A stretch of 64,000 nt of DNA, taken from Thermodesulfobacteriota bacterium (GTDB taxonomy: Bacteria > Thermosulfidibacterota > Thermosulfidibacteria > Thermosulfidibacterales > B14-G1). Location: assembly GCA_024274915.1 (NCBI GenBank), contig JAJSAC010000068.1, positions 18,005 to 82,004 on the forward strand, in the 5' to 3' direction. Below the pieces are notes generated by a model. It was not told the origin of the DNA and did no database searches. It saw only the letters and a list, made by a program, of their open reading frames with translations. Each line of letters opens with the position of its first letter. Positions within the stretch are counted from its first letter, which is position 1. The translations under genes and the position numbers were made by a program. Positions 9,601 through 18,557 of the stretch are shown in pieces.

Positions 9601-11781
9601 TCACTCCGCTTCCAGTTCTCCTTCCTCGTCTTCACTCCACATATCGGGGGAGAATACCACCACCCGATTTCGGCCTGCCTGTTTGGCATGGTAAAGGGCT
9701 ACGTCGGCGAATTTTATGGTCTGCCAGGGGTGGTCGGAGTGGGTGGGTAGTTCAGCCACTCCGATACTGATGGTGATCTTGATCTCTTTTCCTCCTTCTA
9801 TCTTGAAACTGTTGGTCTCTACGGCCCTTCTGATCTTTTCGGCCACCTGGGCACTGCTCTTGGTGGTGACCTCTGGTAAGATCACTAGAAATTCTTCTCC
9901 TCCGTATCGAATCACCACGTCGGAGGACCTAACAGACCTCTCTATGATCCTGGCAACTTGCTGGAGGATAAGGTCTCCCGCCTTGTGTCCATAGGTGTCG
10001 TTGATCTTTTTGAAATGGTCTATGTCTAGCATTAAGAATCCCATGGTGAACCCTTTTCTCTGGGCGAATTGGGCCTGTTTGTCCAGGTATCCTTCTAAGA
10101 ATCTCCTGTTGTACAGTCCCGTCAACCCGTCTCTCAGCGACTGTTCCCTGGTGATCTCCAGAAGTTTACTGGCGTAGACTACAGGGGCTGTAGTCTCCAT
10201 ATACTTGGCGATATAGGGCAGTTGCTGGAGGAGCTTGTCTTTCTCCTCTTTCTTACCATTGATCCTTAACACCCCTTTCACCTCTCCCCCCATGAGTACG
10301 GGGAGACATATATGGAACTCCCCTTCCCGTAGATTAGCGTGGCGACAGATTTCCGGGAACTCCAGGGAGTCTACCACCTCTCCCGTACGCTTTACCCTGC
10401 AAAGGCTGGGTTGGATGAGGACATCTAAGGAGAATCGGTCTATGCTGGGACCGGCCACGGGTTCCAGGCGGTTTTCACTTTCGTTCATCTCCAGGAGGAA
10501 GTAGTCTTCCAGTTGAAATTCTCTTTCTAAAGCCAGGGAGAGGTGGCGGTATATCTCCCTTTTGTCTAGATCGCCTTCAATGAGGGTCTTGTATTTGTTG
10601 ATCTTTACCAGGGTTTCCACTGTTTCTTTTGCCATGGTCAAAGGGTTGTAGGATGGGGTTGAGTTGGAAGCCTTGAATATCCTGCTCTGAATGATATCTC
10701 CCGATTTTTCTATGATGAATCCCACGTGGGTTCTCAGTAGATTCAGGAGTTCGCTGAACCAGGTGGCCAAAATACCCATTTCGTCTTTCCTGGGGGGGAG
10801 CTGGATGTCTTGGGAGAAGTCTCCTTCTTTGGCCCTTTTGATGGCCGAGACAATCCTGTGCATGGGGGCGGTGATGTTTTTTGTTATGCCTCGGCTTATG
10901 GCTACAGAGGCTAACAGCGCGATCAGCAATATGAGGGTGGTTTCCCAGAATACCAGAGATATGGCCTGGGCTACCAAGGCATTGGCTGATGCTATGCCAT
11001 CTCTACTTTCTCGCTGGATGGTGGAGAGGAGCTGCCTGAATCTTCCGTAAACAAAAACTATGTTGGAGTCTATCTCTTTCAGTCCTTTCAGGCTCTCCTC
11101 GTACTGGTTTAGAGCTTGGAGGAGGCCCTTCTTCAGCGGGTTTGCCCCAAGGTTTTCCGCCCTACTTCTAACCTTGCCCAGGCGATCCAGGACCCTATTT
11201 ATGAGCCTGGGTCTTGGTCTCTCGGTGCTTTGTGTTTCAAGCAGACGAAGCTCAAGGGCGGTGCTGTGAAAGTTCAACTTTGTGAGGATGTTCCTGAGGA
11301 CTTCTCCTTTTGCTTTTACCTGGTCAACTGCGCCGTTTCTTTCCCATCGTTTCTTCAGCAGTTGATTCATGGAGGTAATTTTTAATACAAGGTTTTTCAT
11401 GTAATGCCATATGCTTTCCGTGCCCATTTTTATCTCTTTGGGCATGAGAGCGGTGTAATAGTAGAATTTTTCGACGATAGAGAGAGTCCTTTCTTTGGTC
11501 TCTTTACTCAGGAGTTCTTGGATGATTCTGCTGATTCTGTCTTGGCTGTTTGTGTTATAGTTGGTGAGTAAGGTTTCTTCTTCGTGTACCAGGTTTAGGG
11601 TGAGAAAGGTCAGTTCTGTTAGGCGCGCCTGGTATTGGGTGGCGTACTTTACCTTCACCATTCCCACGTATCCTGTATATCCCAATGCAAAGGTGAGAAA
11701 GGAAATGAGGATAAAACCCAGTCTGAGCTTTCCTTTTATGGAGAAGCTATTGAGAATGGATGTGAAGAATTTCTCCATCAT
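9601..11781 (-). CDS. Membrane-bound diguanylate cyclase with HAMP domain
   Basis: 726 residues; makes the second messenger c-di-GMP from GTP. The order is: transmembrane helix about 20-42; a helical periplasmic sensor region about 43-272 rich in coiled-coil-like segments; a second transmembrane helix about 273-296; HAMP about 297-350; a GAF-like region about 395-540; and a GGDEF domain to the end. The active-site loop is intact as RYGGEEF near residues 623-629. The periplasmic part resembles four-helix-bundle sensors but its ligand cannot be read. ATG 11781 has GGGAG just upstream. It lies 55 bases downstream of mnmA on the same strand and converges with hflX. Confidence 0.88.
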   Translation of the reverse strand: MMEKFFTSILNSFSIKGKLRLGFILISFLTFALGYTGYVGMVKVKYATQYQARLTELTFLTLNLVHEEETLLTNYNTNSQDRISRIIQELLSKETKERTLSIVEKFYYYTALMPKEIKMGTESIWHYMKNLVLKITSMNQLLKKRWERNGAVDQVKAKGEVLRNILTKLNFHSTALELRLLETQSTERPRPRLINRVLDRLGKVRSRAENLGANPLKKGLLQALNQYEESLKGLKEIDSNIVFVYGRFRQLLSTIQRESRDGIASANALVAQAISLVFWETTLILLIALLASVAISRGITKNITAPMHRIVSAIKRAKEGDFSQDIQLPPRKDEMGILATWFSELLNLLRTHVGFIIEKSGDIIQSRIFKASNSTPSYNPLTMAKETVETLVKINKYKTLIEGDLDKREIYRHLSLALEREFQLEDYFLLEMNESENRLEPVAGPSIDRFSLDVLIQPSLCRVKRTGEVVDSLEFPEICRHANLREGEFHICLPVLMGGEVKGVLRINGKKEEKDKLLQQLPYIAKYMETTAPVVYASKLLEITREQSLRDGLTGLYNRRFLEGYLDKQAQFAQRKGFTMGFLMLDIDHFKKINDTYGHKAGDLILQQVARIIERSVRSSDVVIRYGGEEFLVILPEVTTKSSAQVAEKIRRAVETNSFKIEGGKEIKITISIGVAELPTHSDHPWQTIKFADVALYHAKQAGRNRVVVFSPDMWSEDEEGELEAE

Positions 11782-11836
11782 CTCCCAGTTTTAAAGACAT
11801 TTTACTTTTTATAATGCAGTGGCTCAATATTTTCAA

Positions 11837-12856
11837 TCAAAAAACTTCCTGTATTTGCCCGCACCCCAGCGCCTCGTCTTCTTTGTAATACACCGCCAGC
11901 TGGCCCGGTGTAGGGGCCCTTTGGGGCGCATGGAAGGTGACAGTCCTCCCGTGGTCTTCCACAGTGGCGGGGGCCTCCCGGTGGCGGTATCGGATCCTCA
12001 CTTTCAGTTTCCATGGGCACGGTCCAGGAGGGGGATGGATCCAGTGGACGGAGGAGATCCGTATCCTGCTGGCCATCAGGGCTTCGGAGGGGCCCACCAC
12101 CACGGTGTTCTCTTGGGGGATTATTTTCACCACGTAAAGGGGGTGACCTATGGCTATGCCCAATCCCCGTCTTTGGCCTATGGTGTAGTGGGTGTACCCC
12201 TTGTGGGTACCTAGAGTCCTGCCATCCAGGTCTTTTATGGGGCCGGGGCCTGGGTCTATTCCCATCTCTTTTAGAAGCTGGGTGTAATGGCCTCGCAAGA
12301 AGCAGATCTCCTGGCTGCTTTTGAGCCCCTTCTCCCATAAACCCAGCTTTTTGGCCATCGCTTCCACCTCTTGGCGGGTCCATTCGCCAAGGGGTAATAT
12401 CAGGCGCTCCAGTTGCTCTTTGGTGAGGAGGGCCAGAAAGTAGGATTGGTCCTTTTTAGAGTCTCTACCCTTCACGAGGTGGGGGCCGTCTTCTTCCTTT
12501 ATTACCCTGGCGTAATGGCCCGTGGCCATGCCGTCGGCTCCCAAAGCCAAAGCCCTCTCCATGAGGATGCCCAGCTTTACTTTCCTGTTGCATATGGGGC
12601 AGGGGTTGGGGGTGAGGCCCCTGGCGTAGGCCTCTACAAAAAGGGAAAGGACTTCTCTTTGAAAGGCTTCCCGCATTTCCACCACTTCTAGAGGGATGTC
12701 CAGAATTTTCGCCACCCGCTTCACCCGATCCAGGGCTTCTTCTGCTCCCTGGTGGTGGACCATGGTGATGCCCCAAACCTCGTACCCTTTCTCTTTAAGG
12801 AGGTGGGCGGAAAAGGCCGAATCAATGCCTCCCGACAAAGCTGCAGCTATCCTCAT
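11837..12856 (-). CDS. mnmA: tRNA-specific 2-thiouridylase MnmA
   Basis: 339 residues; an ATP-dependent enzyme that puts sulfur on U34 of tRNA-Lys/Glu/Gln. Visible: PP-loop SGGIDSA at residues 8-14; the two catalytic cysteines, C86 in NPCPIC and C185 in SSQEIC; DQSYFL; the GQRRGLGI loop; and the C-terminal beta-barrel region. At 339 residues it is slightly shorter than the E. coli enzyme. It is divergent from the MscS gene with a 101-base gap between starts. Confidence 0.93.
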   Translation of the reverse strand: MRIAAALSGGIDSAFSAHLLKEKGYEVWGITMVHHQGAEEALDRVKRVAKILDIPLEVVEMREAFQREVLSLFVEAYARGLTPNPCPICNRKVKLGILMERALALGADGMATGHYARVIKEEDGPHLVKGRDSKKDQSYFLALLTKEQLERLILPLGEWTRQEVEAMAKKLGLWEKGLKSSQEICFLRGHYTQLLKEMGIDPGPGPIKDLDGRTLGTHKGYTHYTIGQRRGLGIAIGHPLYVVKIIPQENTVVVGPSEALMASRIRISSVHWIHPPPGPCPWKLKVRIRYRHREAPATVEDHGRTVTFHAPQRAPTPGQLAVYYKEDEALGCGQIQEVF

Positions 12857-12957
12857 GCCCCCTTCTTTAATCCTTCTTCTTCCCTTTGTGAAGCCTTGAT
12901 GTTCAAGGGCTTGCTAGACGGGGCTTCCTGTGTTTATTGAACAAATCGCGGAGGTGG

Positions 12958-14184
12958 ATGGTGAACGAGAAGTACCTTCAATGGCTGAAACTGGCCTTTG
13001 CTTACCAGTGGGTGAGGCTCTTCCTGGTGGTGTTGGCCGCTGTGGTGGTCTACTTCGTGGTCAAAAGGGGGTTGGTTAAAGCTGTACGCGACTTTTCAAA
13101 GCGTACCCAGAACAAGTTGGACGACCTATTTTCCCAGCACAAGGTTTTCGATCTCTTGGCTTTTCTGGGTTCCATCCTGGTGCTCAGCTTAGGGGCCGGT
13201 CTGGTTCCCCAGGTGGCCTCTATCCTAGGGAAGTTGGTTTCTGTTTTATGGGCCCTATTCGTGGCTCTTCTAGTGGATAGACTTCTCTCTGTGGGACTTT
13301 CTGTTTATGAACAGTATCCCGTATCCAGGAGGTGGCCCCTCAAAGGTTACGTCCAGGTAGTGAAGCTCATTGTTTATTGTGCTGCCGTGGTTGTAGCTGT
13401 GTGTGCCCTTCTGGAGAAATCTCCCTGGGGGTTCTTGAGTGGACTGGGTGCCCTCAGTGCCGTGCTGATGCTGGTATTTCGTACCACCCTCCTCTCCTTT
13501 GTGGCTAGTTTCCAGGTTATATCTCAGGGTCTTATTAGAGTGGGGGATTGGATAGAGATGCCCAAGTACGAGGCCGATGGGGAGGTGGTGGATATCACCC
13601 TTACCAACCTTCTCATACAGAATTGGGACAAGACCCTGGTGACGGTGCCCACTTATAAACTACTGGAGGATTCTTTCAAGAATTGGAGGGGCATGGAGGA
13701 GGCGGGGGGGCGGAGGATTAAACGGGCCGTCATGGTGGACCAGGCCACTGTCAAGTTTTGCGATGGGGGAATGATAGAGCGTTTCAAGAAGATCCATCTC
13801 ATTAGGGACTACGTTGAGCGGAAGGTGAAGGAGATAGAGGAGCACAACAGACGCCTGGGCATCGATGCCCAGGCGTCTGTTGTCAATGGTCGGAGGATGA
13901 CTAATTTGGGTACCTTCAGGGTTTACATGGAGGAGTATCTCCGTCAACACCCCCAGATCAGAAAGGACATGACCCTCATGGTGCGCCAGCTCAAACCCAC
14001 CCCCGAGGGGTTGCCATTGGAGGTGTATGCTTTTGTGGCCGACACCAGGTGGGTATATTACGAGAGGATTCAGGCTGATATCTTCGATCACATCTTGGCG
14101 GCTGCTCCTGAGTTTGATTTGAGGGTATTCCAGATACCTTCCGGCGGGGATTTGAGGGAGGGTCTGGCGGCCTTGAGAAGGTGA
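12958..14184 (+). CDS. MscS-family mechanosensitive channel (YbdG-like)
   Basis: 408 residues. The N-terminal half carries about five hydrophobic helices, followed by the MscS beta domain (GDWIEMP, LTNLLIQNWDKTLVTVPTY) and a long C-terminal cytoplasmic domain with VNGRRMTNLGTFRVY and LRQHPQI, the signature of the YbdG branch. It should act as an osmotic safety valve in the inner membrane. A GGAGGTGG Shine-Dalgarno lies directly before ATG 12958; GTG 12961 has better spacing and may be the true start. The coding region contains a perfect 40-bp palindrome (13844-13883) that encodes residues just before VNGRRMTN. Confidence 0.87.
   Translation: MVNEKYLQWLKLAFAYQWVRLFLVVLAAVVVYFVVKRGLVKAVRDFSKRTQNKLDDLFSQHKVFDLLAFLGSILVLSLGAGLVPQVASILGKLVSVLWALFVALLVDRLLSVGLSVYEQYPVSRRWPLKGYVQVVKLIVYCAAVVVAVCALLEKSPWGFLSGLGALSAVLMLVFRTTLLSFVASFQVISQGLIRVGDWIEMPKYEADGEVVDITLTNLLIQNWDKTLVTVPTYKLLEDSFKNWRGMEEAGGRRIKRAVMVDQATVKFCDGGMIERFKKIHLIRDYVERKVKEIEEHNRRLGIDAQASVVNGRRMTNLGTFRVYMEEYLRQHPQIRKDMTLMVRQLKPTPEGLPLEVYAFVADTRWVYYERIQADIFDHILAAAPEFDLRVFQIPSGGDLREGLAALRR
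13844..13883. repeat. Perfect 40-bp palindrome inside the mscS gene
   Basis: Bases 13844-13863 are the exact reverse complement of 13864-13883, with no loop and no mismatch; the centre is ATC|GAT and the flanking bases (C and C) do not pair. It stays in frame and encodes NRRLGIDAQASVV, and the opposite strand encodes the same peptide. I did not find a second copy by eye. It could be a palindromic insertion element, a protein-binding site, or a fold-back artefact. Confidence 0.9.
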
Positions 14185-14211
14185 AAGGGCTTTTGGGAAA
14201 AAGGGGTTTCC

Positions 14212-14240
14212 TTGACTTTTGTTTCGCCAAAGATTATCCC
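14212..14240 (+). promoter_or_regulatory. Possible promoter for the Rrf2-M16 operon
   Basis: TTGACT at 14212-14217 is a good -35. The best -10 at 17-base spacing is TATCCC (14235-14240), which is poor, so this would be a weak or activated promoter. It lies in the 104-base gap between mscS and the Rrf2 gene and could be self-controlled, as is common for Rrf2 regulators. Low certainty. Confidence 0.3.
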
Positions 14241-14288
14241 CTCAGGGGACTATTGTTAAAGACTTTTAGGTAAAAAAAGGGGCTTTTT

Positions 14289-14720
14289 ATGTTCTTTTCA
14301 ACCAAGGCCCGATACGGGTTGAGAGCCATGGTGGAGTTGGCCATGCACTATGGTAAGGGTGCCCTTCAACTTCGGGAGGTGGCCAGGAGGCAAGGGGTGT
14401 CCGAAAAATATCTGGAGCATCTCTTCCGGTTTTTGCGTATGGCCGGCTTGGTGAGGAGTGTGAGGGGGGCCAGTGGGGGATATGTTTTGGCCCGTCCCCC
14501 GAGAGAAATTACGGTCTTGGAAGTGGTGGAGGCATTGGAAGGGGTGCTGGACCCTGTAGAATGCGTAGGCAGCAGTGATGTGTGTCAGAGGTGGGACATC
14601 TGTGTGGCCCGAGATGTGTGGTGTGGGGTCAAAGATGTGCTGTGTGGGTATCTATCATCCATAACCCTTGAAAGTTTGGCAGAAAAGGCTGTCTCCAGGA
14701 TTGGTGAGGCAGAATTGTGA
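14289..14720 (+). CDS. Rrf2-family transcriptional regulator, likely Fe-S
   Basis: 143 residues. N-terminal winged helix with the Rrf2 opening FSTKARYGLRAMVELA and the recognition region GVSEKYLEHLFRFLR; the wing carries GASGGY. Three cysteines, C92-x6-C99-x5-C105, sit where IscR, NsrR and RsrR bind an Fe-S cluster, so it is probably a redox, iron or nitric-oxide sensor; C112 and C119 are extra. The stop codon overlaps the GTG of the M16 protease gene, so it is in one operon with the protease pair. The regulator's target is not visible. Confidence 0.88.
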   Translation: MFFSTKARYGLRAMVELAMHYGKGALQLREVARRQGVSEKYLEHLFRFLRMAGLVRSVRGASGGYVLARPPREITVLEVVEALEGVLDPVECVGSSDVCQRWDICVARDVWCGVKDVLCGYLSSITLESLAEKAVSRIGEAEL

Positions 14721-16051
14721 AACGTGCTTGTCTGGTTGGACTCTTTTTTTCTCTCCTACTACTCTTCAGAGGGGGGGCTATGGCAGAGGTGTATGGCTTG
14801 GATGTCAAGGCCAAGGTGTTGGGTAACGGGCTCAAGGTGGTGGTATTGGAGGACCATTCTACGCCTACGGCTACCTTTCAGGTGTGGTATAAGGTGGGCT
14901 CTAGGAATGAGGTGAGTGGCAGAACAGGTATTTCTCACCTTTTGGAGCACATGATGTTTAAAGGCACGGAGAAGTACGGTCCTGGAGAGTTTTCCAAGGT
15001 GGTGGCCAGAAACGGTGGGGTGGAGAATGCCTTTACCAGTAGAGATTACACCGCTTATTTCGAGAACTGGGCCAGTGACCGTCTCAAGGTGAGCATGGAG
15101 CTGGAGTCGGACCGCATGAGGAATCTGACACTGGATCCCCAAGAGTTTGAAAGGGAGAAGCAGGTGGTTATGGAGGAGAGGCGCCTGCGCACCGAGGACG
15201 ATCCCGTCTCCCTTTTGGTGGAGGAGGTGTTTGCTACGGCCTATAAGGTTCACCCCTATCACTGGCCTGTGATTGGTTGGATGAGCGATATTAAGTCCAT
15301 CACCTTGGAGGATCTGAAGAGGCATTACAAAACCTACTATGCTCCCAACAATGCGGTGGTTGTGGTGGTGGGGGATGTGGATGCTCAGCAGGTTTTTCGA
15401 CAGATGGAGAAGTATTTCGGGGCCTTGTCCAAGGGGGAGGAGCCACCCCCTGTGGCAAGTGTGGAGCCTCCCCAGAGGGGTGAGAAGCGGGTGACGGTGG
15501 TCGGTGCCGAGGCCCGCTTATCCTTTGTGATGTTGGCTTTTCATGTTCCTTCCATAAACTCTGGCGAGGAGTATGCCTTGGCTGTACTCACCAATATTCT
15601 GGGAGAGGGAAAGAGTTCCCATCTCCATCAAAGGTTGGTCTATGAGGAAAAAGCTGCGGTTTTCACCAGTGCCCATTACCAGGGAATGTCCAAGGATCCT
15701 GGGCTCCTCTATCTCTATGCCGGACTGGTACCTGGCCGGTCTCCTAAGGACGTGGAGGTGGTTATTCGAGAGGAGGTGGTCAAGATGAAGAGGGGAGAGT
15801 TTACCACCAGGGAGCTGGAGAAGGCCAAGAACCAGGTTAAGGCCGCTTTTATTTACGGTTTGGACTCTAATTTCTACAGGGCCATGAATATGGGAAAGCT
15901 GGAAGTGCTGGGTGTAGGTTGGGAGTATATGCAGACCTATGTAAAGAAGATAGGAATGGTTACCCGGGATGACGTGGTGCGAGTGGCCAAGAAGTATCTC
16001 AAAGACACCAACCTAACCGTGGGCATTCTGGTGCCGGAGAAGAATCTATGA
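14717..16051 (+). CDS. M16-family zinc protease, catalytic subunit
   Basis: 444 residues from GTG 14717 (GTGA overlap with the regulator). The first 23 residues form a signal peptide ending MAMAE-like (GGAMAE). The inverted zinc motif HLLEH is present with H74, E77 and H78, and the distal glutamate lies in the EKQVVMEERRLRTEDDP region, so the enzyme should be active. M16 proteases degrade small unfolded peptides in a closed clam-shell, here in the periplasm. It is directly followed by a second M16 protein lacking the motif, giving the usual active/inactive pair. Confidence 0.9.
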   Translation: MKRACLVGLFFSLLLLFRGGAMAEVYGLDVKAKVLGNGLKVVVLEDHSTPTATFQVWYKVGSRNEVSGRTGISHLLEHMMFKGTEKYGPGEFSKVVARNGGVENAFTSRDYTAYFENWASDRLKVSMELESDRMRNLTLDPQEFEREKQVVMEERRLRTEDDPVSLLVEEVFATAYKVHPYHWPVIGWMSDIKSITLEDLKRHYKTYYAPNNAVVVVVGDVDAQQVFRQMEKYFGALSKGEEPPPVASVEPPQRGEKRVTVVGAEARLSFVMLAFHVPSINSGEEYALAVLTNILGEGKSSHLHQRLVYEEKAAVFTSAHYQGMSKDPGLLYLYAGLVPGRSPKDVEVVIREEVVKMKRGEFTTRELEKAKNQVKAAFIYGLDSNFYRAMNMGKLEVLGVGWEYMQTYVKKIGMVTRDDVVRVAKKYLKDTNLTVGILVPEKNL

Positions 16052-17361
16052 GGAAAGGGGTTCCCATTTTCCTGACGGGGGTGTTGATGATGGCCGTTTT
16101 TCAAGCCAGGGCAGACATAGTGCCCCAGGTATTTACGGCGGAGAGGGGGGAGACGGTATGGCTGGTTACCAGGACCTCTCTTCCCTTTGTGGTGATCAAG
16201 GTGTTGGTCCGGGCAGGTTCTGTGTACGACACCGATGACAAGGCCGGGGTTGCTTACCTGGTCTCTCAACTTCTCCCTGAGGGGGCAGGGGACATGACAG
16301 GGCCCCAAATATCCCAGGCCCTGGACTACATGGGTTCTGACTTGGACACTGGGTGTACCAAGGAGTACGCTACCCTTACCTTGGTCACCCTTAAGGAACA
16401 TTTGAAGGAGAGCTTTCGTATTCTTTCTCTGGTCCTTTCCCGGCCTGCTTTTAGGGAGGAGGATTTTGAGCGGGTGAGGAAAGAGGTATTAGGGGAGCTT
16501 TTGAAGGAGGAGGAGGACCCTGGCACAGTGGCGTCCAGGGCTTTTGATGAGCATCTCTTTAGAGGTCATCCCTATCACAGACCTGAAAAGGGGTACTACA
16601 AGACGGTGGAATCCATCACCTTGAAGGATGTTAAAGGGTTTTACAGGCGGTTTTATAGGCCCAATTTTTCCATCTTCTCTGTAGCAGGGGACATCACAAG
16701 GAAGGAGATGGAAGGGCTTATGGATGTTTATTTGAAGGACTGGCTGCCCTCTGATAGGCCCCTACCATCTATCCCTGATCCCTTGCCCTTGGGTAAGACC
16801 GAGAAGGTGGTGTTAGACAAGGCAGTGACTCAGGCCAATATCGTCATGGGGCATCTGGGAGTGAAGAGAGGCCATCCCGACTTTGTGAAGGTTTATGTTA
16901 TGAACCAGATTTTAGGAGGAGGAGGTCTCACTTCCCGCCTCTTCCTAAAGGTGAGGGAGGAGGGAGGCTACTCTTACAGCGTCTATTCTTACTTTCAGCC
17001 CTCTTACTGGAGGGGGGCTTTCAAGATCGTGCTCCAGACAAAAAACGATCAGGCCCAGGCGGCCATAGACGAAGTGGTGGAGGTATTGAGAGATTACAAG
17101 GACAATGGGCCCACAGCCCAGGAGTTGGAGGATGCCAAGCGCTATCTAACGGGCAGCTTTCCCCTCAGGCTCGACACCAATCAGGAGATAGCAGACTACA
17201 TGGCTTTCGCTGCGTTACACAACCTGGGGCCCGACTATTTTGTCCGTTTCCCCAAGGAGATAAAGGCCGTCAGTTTGGAGGACGTGAAGGAGGCTGCCAG
17301 GGAGTATCTCCACCCCGATAGGCTTTTAGAGGTGGTGGTTAAAGGACCCTCTTCCCCTTGA
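16048..17361 (+). CDS. M16-family peptidase-like protein, non-catalytic subunit
   Basis: 437 residues, starting in an ATGA overlap with the preceding gene. It has a signal peptide (cleavage likely near QARAD). The fold matches M16 (GDITRKEMEGLMD; NQILGGGGLTSRLFLKVREEGGYSYSVYSYF), but where the zinc motif should be it reads YLVSQLLPEG, with no His or Glu ligands. It also retains the R/Y substrate-binding motif of inactive partners. It is presumably the beta subunit of a heterodimer with the upstream protease. Its last 23 bases overlap the tail of the converging amidohydrolase gene. Confidence 0.88.
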   Translation: MRKGVPIFLTGVLMMAVFQARADIVPQVFTAERGETVWLVTRTSLPFVVIKVLVRAGSVYDTDDKAGVAYLVSQLLPEGAGDMTGPQISQALDYMGSDLDTGCTKEYATLTLVTLKEHLKESFRILSLVLSRPAFREEDFERVRKEVLGELLKEEEDPGTVASRAFDEHLFRGHPYHRPEKGYYKTVESITLKDVKGFYRRFYRPNFSIFSVAGDITRKEMEGLMDVYLKDWLPSDRPLPSIPDPLPLGKTEKVVLDKAVTQANIVMGHLGVKRGHPDFVKVYVMNQILGGGGLTSRLFLKVREEGGYSYSVYSYFQPSYWRGAFKIVLQTKNDQAQAAIDEVVEVLRDYKDNGPTAQELEDAKRYLTGSFPLRLDTNQEIADYMAFAALHNLGPDYFVRFPKEIKAVSLEDVKEAAREYLHPDRLLEVVVKGPSSP

Positions 17362-18481
17362 TGTAAACGGCTTCCAGGTAGAGGTCTCCCTGGAAAAGGA
17401 CAAAACTGGCCAGCTCCTCGGGAGACATCTCCCGGGGAAGGGCTATCACCATAAAGGAGGCTTCATGGCCGGGCTCCAGGGAGGTGAGGTCTTGAAGTCC
17501 CAATATCTTGGCTCCCTGCCGGGTGGCCATGGTAAGGACCTCTCGGGGCGTCACTCTCCATCCTTTGCTTCGGGCATGGAACCATAGGGTTCTCATCTCT
17601 TCCCACATGCTGAGGTTGGGGGTGCTTCCTAAACCGTCTGTTCCCAAGGCCGTGGGAATTCCGGCTTCCATTAAGAGGGGTAGGGGGGAGAGGCTGTGGG
17701 ACAGATAGAGGTTGCTACGGGGACAGAGGACCACTGAGGCCTTTTTGCGGGCCAGGATTTCCACGTCTTTTTGGTCCACAAAGATGGAGTGGATGGCTAT
17801 GGTCTTTGCATCCAGGCATTCCAGCATCTCGAGGTATTCCACAGGGCTCCTGGCCCTAGGGTGGGGGAAAGGGGGACGGCCTGCCAGGGGAAAGATCTCT
17901 CTTTCGAAGATATTGGGCTCTCCCCTGACGAACAGCACTTCCTCCTGGGATTCGGCCAGGTGGATGGCCTTTAGGGAATCTCTCCTCTCTTTCCAAATAG
18001 TTTTTAGAAGTTGGGGGGTGAGGGAGTAGGGGGAATGGGGAGAGACTGGGAAGCCGGGGGGTGGTAGGGGAACGCCCACATCACCCAGCACCTCGCGAAA
18101 TATCAATCTGGTACCACCTAGGGGTGGGGGCGCTTCGTCTTTCCAGGGCCAGGTCACAATGCTTCCCCAGGCTACAGTGCCTTTTCGGGCCATAAATTCT
18201 TCTTGTGGTGGAGAGGGGTGGGCTTTTTCTCCCTTTCTGAATTTCACAACCTCTTTTATCCAGGAGAGGAGGTCCGGAGCGGTGATGAGATGGGTGAAGT
18301 CAGGGTGGACGTGAGCGTTTATGAATCCAGGCACCACAGCCTTCAGAGGTGGACGGGGGCAGGGAGATAGGGATTGGACTCTTTTCCCTTCCCATGTGAG
18401 GGATACTCCCTCTCTGGGGGGGAGGTCCCACCGGTTGACTAACCATTTACACCCTATTTCTTCTCTCCTGGAATGGGCCAT
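17339..18481 (-). CDS. Amidohydrolase, probable aminodeoxyfutalosine deaminase-like
   Basis: 380 residues, soluble. Metal ligands of the amidohydrolase superfamily are visible: NAHVHPD (HxH) near residue 55, AIHLAE, AIHSIF and LGTDGLGS with the catalytic Asp. The motif set (LGTDGLGSTPNLSMWEEMR, ATRQGAKILGL, LEPG) is that of the TRZ/ATZ/MtaD branch that deaminates adenine-type or aminodeoxyfutalosine substrates. In anaerobes with the futalosine menaquinone pathway such a gene is often MqnX. No other men or mqn gene is in the window, so the substrate is an inference. Transcribed against the M16 genes. Confidence 0.75.
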   Translation of the reverse strand: MAHSRREEIGCKWLVNRWDLPPREGVSLTWEGKRVQSLSPCPRPPLKAVVPGFINAHVHPDFTHLITAPDLLSWIKEVVKFRKGEKAHPSPPQEEFMARKGTVAWGSIVTWPWKDEAPPPLGGTRLIFREVLGDVGVPLPPPGFPVSPHSPYSLTPQLLKTIWKERRDSLKAIHLAESQEEVLFVRGEPNIFEREIFPLAGRPPFPHPRARSPVEYLEMLECLDAKTIAIHSIFVDQKDVEILARKKASVVLCPRSNLYLSHSLSPLPLLMEAGIPTALGTDGLGSTPNLSMWEEMRTLWFHARSKGWRVTPREVLTMATRQGAKILGLQDLTSLEPGHEASFMVIALPREMSPEELASFVLFQGDLYLEAVYIKGKRVL

Positions 18482-18499
18482 GGACCGTCCTTAGGGTAT

Positions 18500-18528
18500 T
18501 TGACAAGGCCTGGGGCCGGTTGTAAGTT
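18500..18528 (+). promoter_or_regulatory. Probable sigma-70 promoter of clpC
   Basis: A consensus -35 TTGACA (18500-18505), a 17-base spacer and -10 TAAGTT (18523-18528) lie 30-58 bases upstream of the clpC ATG. No CIRCE or CtsR-type repeat is seen nearby. Confidence 0.6.
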
Positions 18529-18557
18529 ACACCCAAAAGGACCACGAGGTAAAGGCC

